DNA from: Pyrrhosoma nymphula
Lineage: Eukaryota > Arthropoda > Insecta > Odonata > Coenagrionidae
Length of the DNA stretch: 64,000 bases
Direction: 5' to 3'
Assembly (NCBI GenBank): GCA_963573305.1
Contig: OY754330.1
Span: 6,076,001 to 6,140,000, forward strand
The translations under genes and the position numbers were made by a program. The notes beneath the pieces were generated by a model. That model was not told where the DNA came from. It did not search any database and was given only the letters and a program-made list of their open reading frames with translations. Below are positions 28,201 through 40,200 of the stretch, one piece after another (position 1 is the stretch's first letter; every line of letters starts with the position of its first letter).

Positions 28201-31200
28201 TTCTTCTCAGAGAAGATAATTTTCTAATCCTTTCCATTGTTGGTACAAATGACCATTGGCTTCCTTCCAAACCTTGTCATCATTGAAGCAATATATTCCT
28301 TTACCACATCAGCAACTTGATCCTTAGTCTTGATTAACCTTATTGTAGTGAACCTGGAATAATCATGTATGTATTAAGGTAAATATGTATTTATTTCCAC
28401 TCGGAGTAGCCGTCGGCATCGGACCACATAAATCCAAATGAATAAGTCGCATTGGCTCCTTTTCCCATTGAGTGCTTCCAGAAAACTTTAGTTTGCTCAG
28501 CTTGCCTTTGATACAGTCTTCACAAATGGCATCGCAGACATTGAAACCTTTATTCCTGTAGCAAGATCATCCTTGATGAGTCTTAATTACTTCAGAATTT
28601 CAATGTCCCAGCTGATGGTGCCAAAACTGAATACTAGCAGCATTCTCCTCGATTCACGCTGAATGCCTATTATTGACTGTATCAAGTCAGAATAAATCTC
28701 TTTTAGTAGCACTTGCGATTATTTTTTTCCCAATATAAAAATCGCATTTGTTCCTTTTAAGTATAAACTTATGCCCTAAATCAGTCATATGATATACATA
28801 TAATAATCCAGTATCCAATGGAGGAATGTAAATGACATCTTCAAGAAGTACCTCTTGAATTTTGTGGTTAGGTAAATTACATTCCAACCAACCTTCACCA
28901 ATTCCAGCTGCCCTAATCCATAGGCCATTAGTAAGGAACATGATGGCATCAGTATCCTGTAGCGAAGAAAAAAAATGGCCTGTTGTTGGTCATATGGCAT
29001 GTAGCCCCTGAGTCAACACACCAGCTACCAGTTTCCCAAACATTGTTCCTTGCTGTCAATGCCACTAAAGTACTGTTCGACTTCTCAATCTTCACTACTG
29101 AAGAATTTGTTGCTGCTTTTCCAGCTGATTTTTGTTTCGGAGCCTTGAATTTTCAGCAGTGTTTCTTGAAATATCCTTTCTAATGACAATAATTGCAGAT
29201 TTTGTCATTTTTCTCTTTCTCTTGCTTGATTACAATCCCACATGCCTTGTGTTAGCCTTAACAGCGGTGCAAAGAGCCATTCCAGGTCCTTCCATGACAG
29301 AATTTTCATCTTCGGTCCTCCGTTGATTCTCATCAAGCATTTAACCGGTGACATAATCTATGGTTAAATCAGCCTCATCACTACCTTCCAAAGAAGTAAC
29401 AAGCCCCGAATAGGATTCAGGAAGACTGATTAATTTGATGGCAATAACGTCTTCATCTTCCAACAGTTTACCACAAGCCTTCAAAAATCCTACAACTTCC
29501 ATCAATACGCTTACTCATTGATCCTCCTTAATAGCAAATGTTGTAGTTTTTGTTTCAAATATAAGCAGCTGCCATGTGTAACGTGGTCATACTTCTTTAA
29601 TCAACCTTGCCAAATTTCATGCACGCTTTCAAGATGACTGATGTGGATCAGTAGAAAATCCTTGACACTCACTTGAAACATGATTCAGCCTCTGTTATTT
29701 AATTTCTTCCTATTTTCATAGATCCTGCTGGTTTTTCATTATCTACCACATTCCATTAGTCCTCTCTAGGGTTTCTGCGATGACTGGGTAAATATTCCAT
29801 TTCTTCTTCCGGATTATCATCCGCATAATTGTTTTTAGGACATTGTTTCTCCTCCCGTCCTGGAGTCATCTTCAGGTAAAAGAATGAAGACCTGACTCTT
29901 CAAGAGGACGAAGAAGGAAAACCTGACACTTCGACCCGAAGACGCCGCCAGGACAAGAGGAGAAATTTTATCCTAAAAAGAGAAATGCAGCTGATATTCC
30001 GAAAGAAGAAATGGAACATCTAACCAGTCGTCGCGAACCAAACCCGCACATATCTTTGTTTTCCATGCGATATAGTTCCCTCCATTGAGAAGTGAAATAT
30101 TCACCTTGGGATTGCATATTTTTCCAAGATGAGAAATGTCTTTAAATTCACTGATTCACTAGTTGTAAGTAAACTTATTCATTCCAACATGCAGGGCCCA
30201 TAACCTGTCGAAATAAACGCAGATTCTCAACACACACCCGAGATGAAGACTTTAAAAAAACCAATAGGAACAAAATCATGGTTATGTATTTATATCTAAG
30301 CAAATCAAATAAAACACTAATGTAAATACAAAATAGTAACTAAAATTCACTGCAGCAACATATTTTCTACAATAAATTTATAAAATCAGGAAAAAAAATT
30401 ACTGCACTTGTCCAGGCAACATCTTGTCAGCAAACTTTGATAAGATTCCTATGAGGTAACAAACTTTGATACGAAAGGAGAAAAATGTTTTTATGAATTT
30501 GGACAATCCGAATTTCTTCAAGGGAAAGGTGGGCAATTTAGTATTGCACTTCAGGGCAACCCTTAATTATTTTAGAGTGCTCGCAAATCTATTGTGCGAA
30601 AACCATTGAGCCAACTTTAGTGATTTTTACCATTTTTACACAATAATGTATTGCGATTTTATGTAGTGATAGATTCTGTATACAGCTTTTCTGCATCGAT
30701 TTTTTTTCAGATTTTAAGACCTTGCAATGGTAATAGCCTCTGTACACGACAGTAACTAACAATGGGAGTGGTCCAAGTGAGTGCCGAACGTGCCGAATGG
30801 GTGAGCGCGAGCGCTCCGAGGCTGGGAAGCTCGGGAGTCATCGGGAGTGAAGAGAGCGAGCGGTGAGCTCAGAGGGAGTTGGAGTGGGGGGAGCTGCTGC
30901 TCTTTTCTGACAAGTCACGAGTCGCTCGCTCTGTAAAATGATCTAGCTCTTCGAGTCGACTCACAAGTGGATCACCCATCTCTAGAATAATCTGCAGTGA
31001 GATCCATCATGATAGTCTAGTGAGCAGCATCAGATTTTAGAGAAGATTCAGGATCTAAACTAATGCTATAAGCCTTGACCCCACTTAAAATCTGCCACGT
31101 TCAATTTAGAAATTAGGATGTTCACCAACACTAATCTTGTGGTTGGTGTCTATGGTTCATTACAAAATAGCCATTTAAATGTCTAGATTGGCAAAAACAA

Positions 31201-34200
31201 ATGATTAGAATGAATGGATATCAGGTAGTGTACCTGGGATTTAGGGTTAGAAAAGTTAAATAAAAATATTCAATGAAACATTAAGAGAACATTTACCTTA
31301 GAGGGTTGGCTTTCCCTTGGGAGGTTCTGGCGCACATCCACAGCCTTAGTCACTGAAGTGACAATTGCAGCAGCCTCCTTCTGGTTATTCCATCGGTTGG
31401 CAAGCATCTCCAGCTCCCTTTGGCGTTCTGACTTCACACTTTTGAGAATATCATTCTCCAAATTTTGCACTAGCTTACCCTTTTCAAAGATATTACACCT
31501 GTCCAAGACCTTGCAGGCAGCTGCTGGAGGATTTGCACACACTGAAAGTGCAGAAAAAGATGGGAAATTTAATTTAGAATCCACTGAGGAGGATCTCAAC
31601 AGACCATGACGTATCTGAGGTGCAACCCAAAAGTTACGAGTATTTGGATATAGATTGAGGTATGAACTCTGGCCACAGAGGGAATCATAGAAGACCCTAT
31701 GGTAACCAGACGGCCAAGAGGCACTGTTCTTGCAAAGACACTTTCGACTTCTTCGATTTACATTACATACTTTTTATTTCAGCATTTAAGTGAAGCATCT
31801 TATTGTTAGATATGCTGCAATGACTTCAAGAATACATTAAATTTTCATAGCGAGCATAATTTGTTGAAGGCATTCTAGAGTTAAAATTATCCAAAATCTA
31901 CTTTGCTCTCTCGCAAATACAAATATGTACAGTCAGACAATTCAACACCAATACATATCTATTTCATCAGCTTCATCCATGGCTCTTTTCCTCAAATGTG
32001 TGTTCACGTGTGCAACCTACTTTAATAGCATTTTTTTCTAGCATACTATTAAAAATATGCTAGGATCTGAAAAAATGCAAAGGATCCGAGATCTGAAATC
32101 AAGGATCTGGTCTACATCCGAATAAAAAAAATCCTGGATCCCTCTATCCCTAATGGAAAACGTTAAAAATAACATAGAGATGAATAACTTTGGCCCAGGA
32201 TTAACTAGCTGGTGAGAAAGAGAAAGCAGTACGAGAAAAGAATTCAAGAAAACATATAAGGGTTTATATTATTCCATCAGAGTAGAAAGTGAGGACTAGA
32301 ATTTGCGAAAGACAAGCACGTTTATTTTACACTAGCAGAAGATACCATTTGAAATTCAACAGGCGTGAAAAACATTGAACTTATTTTATAAGAAAACCAC
32401 AAAGCCTAAAGAATACTGGTCATTTGAGAAGTTCTTAACCTATTTTGTTTGTTGTAGTAGACACGCTGACCATTTTCCAGGTGCACGGAGAGATGAGTGA
32501 CTGTTGGTCCTCTTTCATGTACGGGAAACCCAAAAATGAGTGAATGTAATTTAGTGCACTTGTGCTTGTGAATGTGCACTTAAACACTTTGCTGCTTGAT
32601 TTAGCAACAGAAGCATTATTACCATTACTATTTGCTGCAAGTAAATATTCTAGCACATTTTATTGCGTGTGTAGTCTATTTAATTCCTTTATGTGTATAG
32701 TTTACTACATAAAGTGTTCTCTCATATATGTTCATGTAGTGCCCCTATGAGAGCTACTTTGAGAATAGACATTGAAGAGTATACTTGTTGTAAATATGCA
32801 TTGAATTGATCAATTACCCCTTGAAGCAATCTATTATGGGGCCCTTGGGACTCTGGGCCCTTCTTATACAGATTTTCTTTCTACATGCTATTATAGGCCT
32901 GCCGGCAAACATGATATTTAAATGCCAGAGACATTAATATCCTTTGAAAATCAAATCTCTGGCAGTCAAGGAAGTATGCTATTGTTGATTTCAGATAAAA
33001 ATTTGAGATTTTTCAGCTAAAAACATGACTTTTGGACAAATACAAAGCATTAAAGAAAATTGATTGGAAGAATTAGAAACTTCATTAATTCAACCATCCA
33101 ATAAAAAAAATCCCAGGCCTCTATTTTGAGTGAAAGTACTTTTGAAAAGCAAAGAATGAAATCACTACGCCGAACCCAATGCATGGACCACCAGGGGGGC
33201 CCTGAGGGCTTTTTAATATAGCCTATGTTACAACCAGATATATTTTCTATCTACATCCAAATTTCAGCTCAATCGGTCCAGTAGTTTTTGCGTGATGGAG
33301 CAACAGACAGAGAGGCAAACACCATTACAGCTATATATATTAGCAGGGACAGGAAAAAATCGCGTGTTGCGATAAACGCAAATTTTCAGCAAAAAATGGG
33401 GATAAAATCGAAATATCTGCAAAATTAGTAAATATGCGAAATGAGGTTATGAATACCAAAAACTAGTAGGAAATGGCAATAAAAAAAACTCTTTTCATGT
33501 TTTTATTTGTGAAATAACCAATTTTTATCCATTAACATATGATTATTATCACATGAACGCAACAAATTAGCCTATTTTCAACTTAAACGTACTAATGTAT
33601 GCCAATTATGTAACTAGTACACACAATCTTACTCTGTTCAGCAAGGGGCCTACATATATATGTTGCAAATTATTTAACAATTTGCCAGTTGAAATAAAAA
33701 ATGAGCAAAAATTTTTGTTGCTGAGCAAAAAATGTTAAAAAATTAAATTTATAAAATATTTCCTTGACAATTGTTTTTATAATGTAAGAGAATTCTTGTC
33801 AAATGACTGATAATATTGCTGTATGTTGTTTAACTTTTCTAATATGCACTGCCATTTTATTGCATTTTAACTTTTTTTCTTTATTTGACGGGGCTATATA
33901 TGAAACAACATATCAACAGGACCAATAAAACTATCTAACTATCTATTTTTACCATGAGTAAATGTATTCCGGGAAAATTCTAAAAGCAGGTTGCCTAACT
34001 CCAAGGGGCGGAAACAAATACGTAAAAATTGAAATATAGAGTAAAATATGCCATAAATTATAAAATAATAAGTAGCACTTGAGTTCTAAGCATTCGCATT
34101 GAACAAAAATGCATTACACATGTTTATTTTAATCGTTTTTGAACAAAACTTACATTTTTTAACATAAGTACGCCATTGATAAATATTCATTGACTAATGG

Positions 34201-37200
34201 CTTATAATGTATATGATTTGTAGATTAAGAGGTGAATAATACCTAATTCATTCTTACATGCAGTCCATGACAACACTTTTTCATTCCACATCCAGGGCTG
34301 CCAGAGGGAGTTGCTGTACAGATGAAGACTTCAATTAGCACAAATAATAAATAAAAAAATATAAATAATTACCTTCTCTCACTTTGGATTCTGATGAAAC
34401 AACCTTAACTTCAGGGATGGAAGACTTGATCACCTCAGCAACAGATTTCAAGCCATTGAGTTCAATGGCTGTTGACTTTTTGGCAGGAGCATGGCTGTTG
34501 GGAGCCACTTTACGGGGAGAGGTGAGTTGTTTCAGAGGAACAGCCATGGAGAATGCTGCTTTGGGCACTAATGCTTGGCCCTTGTTCTTCTCAAACAGTG
34601 CTTTCCTCTCAGCAACACTTAGCTCAGCTGGATCCTTTGCTTTTGGGCTTCTTGTTGGAGATTCAAACATGGCTGCTCTGTGGAGAACAGAACCATGTGC
34701 CGCTGTTTGCCTTGGAGTCAGTTTCTTTGCCCCAACATCTGAAATAAATAGGAGCTCAATCATAGATATCATACTTATTGAGGTAGACTGGATTAAGTTA
34801 ATTAAGTTCAATGATTTTATGGTGAATTAAATTTAAATTCTTCACATCAAATCATTCAAAATCTAAAAAAGATGCTGAACAGTTTTTAACACTATGGTGG
34901 ATAATATGACCCATGCCTAGAGCTAACCTATTAATGCCTAAATATTTAAAAAAATATATTTGCAATTTCTCAATGAACTTGATTTAATAAGATTCCATTT
35001 CTCAGCCATGAATGATTTTTTAGGTAGTACATTCTTGAAAGTGTGCTGGACCTTAAACCCCATTTTGAGTTATCATGCGTTGAGCTTGAAAAAAACATAT
35101 TTTTAACAATTATTTGTTGAATTTACTGGCCCATATCATTATATAATGACTGTACCTTGCCCAGAATTATTTTTGCCAGCCATGAATTATTTTTGCCACC
35201 CATGAATGATTTTTGCCAGCCCTGAATGATTTCCGAACGATTTTAGCCGACCATGAATGATTTTTGCAGGCTCCAAATGATTTTAGCCGGCCCTGAATGA
35301 TTTTTACCGGCCTTGAATGATTGTAGTCAGCCCTGAATGGTTTTTGCTGGCCCTAGTTTCATTGCGTGGAACCTTTGAAACACGTATAAAGTACGATTGA
35401 TTAAAGGAAAAGAATCCTAAAGTCCTTGTAAAAAATTGACATTTGTGATTCATTGTACTGCTTTTCTACAATTAGGGCGATGAAATGGTGTTTCGCAAGG
35501 AATATGTGCGTTCCGCAAGTTTCGTTGCGCAGCCACGTAAAAATTTTGGGGATGGGGCTAAGCTCATGTGCGTAAAACTTCGGGAGTTAGGAAATTAAGG
35601 TTTCAATGGAGCAACTTACAATTAGTCTACTTCATCCATATTGGTTTCAGGAGGCTGGAGAGGAATAACTTATACTTTTTGGGAGGAACCTAAAAGGACA
35701 TTTATCGTGTGCAGTCCACAGCATCCACTCGGGTGCTTTGGCGAGAAATAACATGATCAGTAAGAACACAATGTATATGGAATACAGTGTACACTTGGTG
35801 AATGTAGGAATGCTAAATGCAACAACGCAAGGGAAATTTGACTATGCAACTTGCTGAAAAAGGCACATCATTTCTGTAGCTCTTTTATTTATCGACACCA
35901 CCGAAAATTTCAGCGTCAATTAGATATTTCCCTGATATTTCCAGCAATACTAAAATTCCCTGTGATTTCCAGGTCCTCCCAGTTTCCCAAAGTGCTGGAC
36001 ACCCTACTAGATGTGAGTCTCAGGAGTTAAAATACGTGATTTGGCCGATATCAGATTCTTCACAATGAGTGTAACAGGTAGCAATTATGAATTGAAATTC
36101 TTACTTGCCGACTTAAGTCATTTGTGTAGTGAAACTACAAGGTAATATTTATTTTACGATCCTTTATGGCATAAAATGTATTACATAAAGGCATATTTTA
36201 AAGAATGCTTTCACTAATAACAACCAAAAATGGTTTTAAAACGTTGCCTAAGACAACAAAAGTTAGGGAGGAAAAATAACTATTTTCAGCGATTTCTATA
36301 ACACATTCAATGCGGGTCGCGAATTTAAGGGAGACGCTAGAAACGAAACCCATTTCTAAATGGCCTAAAGTTAAATGACCACGTCTATTGACGTGGTCCC
36401 GCCATCCGACATAGACAGGAGCACGTCAATAGACGTGCTCCACACTGAATGTGTTAAAAGGTTCAATGTTACGAAACTCGATAATACCAAGTGCCGATTT
36501 TTCGGTCCCGCTGACTTTGTATTACAGTAAGTCCTCGACTTACGCGGTTAATTCGTCCCAAAAATTTCCGCGGAAGTCGAAACACAACAACTTACCTATC
36601 CATTTTTTAACCATTAGCAGTGCCGCTTTTACTGCGATTGACGGCAATCGGTGACGGTTACAGAAAACGCTATCTTTCGAGAGGCCGTTCAGTTATCATA
36701 ATACGACAATTTGGAGAGTAACACATCCAATTATTATTTCATTGGAAATTGAAGTCTAACATAAGTATAATTACACAAAACATGAATAAATTGAAACTTT
36801 GTTAAATTATCATACTCATGCCTGTTCTTAATTGGAAACGTTCTCAATAAATACCTACGCATTTAGCTGAAACGATTTTAAAGATTTTATGATACAACTT
36901 TCTCAAACTTGATAAATAACGATCCCAATGATCAAGTCACAGCGGAAATACAAGGTCGTCTGTGTGCTGCATGAATGCGATCTTTTTGTTTTGCTGTGAT
37001 GTAGAACAGGCATCATCTATGGAGTAGATAATTGACTACGCATTGACTTACGCGGGAAGGTCAAACTTCACCGAAAAAAGACGTTGATGCCGTGTAAAGG
37101 CCGAATCACTCTAGTGTTCATTGGAGCAGTTAGCGGGAGCGGGTGTCGGTTCGTCCAATCACATTGCGCGATGCGATTGTCTGTGCCGCTCCCGTGCTTG

Positions 37201-40200
37201 TATTCCTCTCGGAGAACTGCCTTGTACTCCTCTCGGAGAACTTTCTGATAGAAGGCGTGAACGTTTCGAGTCCGTTTGTGTAAGGCAGTTGTCACTTGAA
37301 AGAGACAATGGAGAGGTTATGGCTTAATCGAAGGAATCAACGAAGGAGAAGGCTGAAGTTGGCCACTTTGTCCGTAATAATTGCAGAAGATTATGACAGC
37401 CAACCCGACAACAGGATCTGGGTGCATCACTGGGTCGCTAGGCGAAAGGAACAAGGCTGTGATCATAATTTATTCAACTATCAAACATACTTTTTCAAGA
37501 TAAAACAAACCTTTGTCCTTTTTCAGCCCCATATTCTGATTCACTCATGAACTATAGAAGCGAGCTAGGGGGCGATTTTCGATAAAACAAAAACGCGTGC
37601 AACGGCAGCAGACGACGTGGTCACGTGGTTAAATCCGAGTACGTGATTGGCTGCGGTTGTGATTCTCGGTCGGAAAAATAGACAGTCGGCCATTCTCACA
37701 CCCGCACCCGCTCACGCCAACCGCTGCCTTCCAATTGGTTAAAGAGTTAAACGCTCCGACGAACGCTAGTATGATTCGGCCTTAAGGCCGGTGACAGACT
37801 TACGGAGCCGGCCAGGCTTGCGACCAGCAACAGATTTGAAAGCGCTGCATGTCGTTTTTATGGCGCGATACGACAAATAGCCGATGTACGCTCTCAATAC
37901 CGAGGACCGACGGACGAATCACTGCTTATCGCGCCGTGACTACGCGCTTGACAAAGAGTCGTGGGTCGTCACCCGGTGTATCTGCCGCGGCAACTGAAAC
38001 GTGGAGAAAATGCAAGCATGTCACCGACCTAACTGAACATTCGCGTAACTCCGGATCCGTGTATCTCGGATCCGCGTAAGTCGAGGACTTACTGTACTGA
38101 GTTTCTACTGAATCTCTCAAGATATTTGTAATGATAAATGATCATAATAACAACAATCATTTTTAAGGCTTTTAATTGGAATATATATGGTTTCTGGGAA
38201 CTTTGCCATTCAATTCCCATGTTGCTGGATTAATGCATCCCTATCTTCCCAATGTTAAAATGGTCTTGTTTAACACAAATTCGATTGGAGTGCAAAGACC
38301 CCTAGGAACGCATCCCTTGTGCTAAACAAGGCATGAGTGTACTACATTGAGGGCGATAAGCACCAGGAAAAAATGGAAAGCTTGGGTTGGGAGGAAGGGA
38401 AGAGAATGGCTGCTGGCTCCATGGGGGCAAAGAGTGTCACGTAAAACCTCTTATAAACCGAAATATGTATAGCCCAGATAGAACACTAATAAGCAGTTCC
38501 CTGAACCAGCCACTGAAGATTTAACTGACATGTGAGAAAATAATTTGTTGAAACTAATAAACATTCAGTATAAACAATTTGTGACAGAGAAAAACCAGAT
38601 TCCCAGAGAAAATTTAAGCTTAAATAACTACCTTTTATCTACCAACTCCCAGACCATGCACTAACCTTGATTTTGCATGCGGGGGCTCTCCTGTGCACTT
38701 GGAAATTCAGCTCTTCTCCTGGGTGAGCCGGCCAACGTGCTGGGTGACTCCACAGCCTCCACCTTTGATTCTAGTGAAGAGTCACCTCCATATTCATACA
38801 CAAGGCGTGATCCAGATGTAGTAGGCCGAAATCCCTGGGATTCCTACAAGAAATATTATGGTACATACTATTTAGATTAAAACATGATATCATTATATCC
38901 CTCAACCCAAGGGTCATTCTATGTCACGTCAACCACATCATGACACCCAGTCTCAGATTTTGAAGAAACTTGGTACCAAAGTATTATCCCTTCATCAATT
39001 TAACTGTCTACTCCGTATTTCATTTATCTACCTCAAGTAGTTATGTACCAACACTTTCAAACTTCAATCAAGTTTTCAAAATCTTCCACTCATGAATTAT
39101 AAAAAAAACTATAAAAACTATATCTCACTCATTTATGACTCAATTCTCAAGATAATTTATATTTTCTTGTTAGAACAGTAATGTAATGAGGATCTTTATA
39201 AAAAAATTGCTTGGGCCCTCACATTGTATTTCATAGTACGACCTTAAAAAATGCTTATTCATTGTCTTCGCAGCATTTTTGGCAAAAAGCATGATTAACT
39301 AATAAAATCTTAATCACCAGAAGATAATGAGTTTATCTTAACAACTACATCAAAATAGTCCTCAAGACATGCAGTTTCACCCTCAGTAATATCAATAAAG
39401 GTTATTCATTCCTCCTTTAAAAATTATCATTTCAATTTCACTAGCTCAAAATGGCTTCCAGAGCACAGTTTTTGATCTTAAATTTCTGTACTATATGTTA
39501 AGATGAGTTCTGCGTAAGGATTGATTTATTGATTGGGTGGATGAGGGCCTTCTGAAGCCCTCATGGCACTTTGGGTCCATTGTGCCTTTCCATGTTTAAT
39601 CTGCCTGGCACTTACAGACAGGGGACAAGAGCACCGCGGTCGAGGTATGGAGGAGGGTCACCCCTCCAATCCCCATCCAGACCCAACATTTCTTAGCTTC
39701 GGAGATCTGACAGGAACCAGTGTTTCAACATTGCTAGGCTAGGCCCTTGCCCTCTGCGTAAGGAAGTTTAAGATGACAAAATTATAATAAGTTAGGCAAA
39801 CGATTATCCAACAATCTACCAATATGCTATTGGAACACCAAATGATAATCCAACTGTGCATTTCTGCATTTCAGTAATGGCCACTACAACAAATCCAAGT
39901 CTCATCATTTCTTTAATGGCATCATTTTTTCAGTTTCTCACATTGATTTAACATTCTATGGGCATTTCTTAACGACTTTCGAGTATTTTCAATGATACTC
40001 TGGCATTTTTCGGGACAGTTTGGGACAGGCTTATTGTTAGACCTGAGGATACCAGCAATATACTTCTCTATCTTCCGCATTTCAAAATTCAACAAATTTC
40101 TACAAAAACAAGATTGCTTGTTCGTATGTATTGCTGCTATTGATTGCAACTACTGATACTCATGGAAAAGACATTTCAGCAGATAAATTAAAAGTAAAAT

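Larger units (their letters stand above)
36525..38094. mobile_element. Pogo-like TIR element, host of a nested Harbinger element
   Basis: TIRs CAGTAAGTCCTCGACTTACG (left) and its inverted match at the right end, both flanked by TA (36523-36524, 38095-38096). 1570 bp, of which 685 bp is a later insertion. No transposase of its own is visible, so non-autonomous. Confidence 0.8.

Noticed and set aside
34384..34830. 148-codon plus-strand frame
   Set aside because: Shadow of anillin exon 6 on the other strand.
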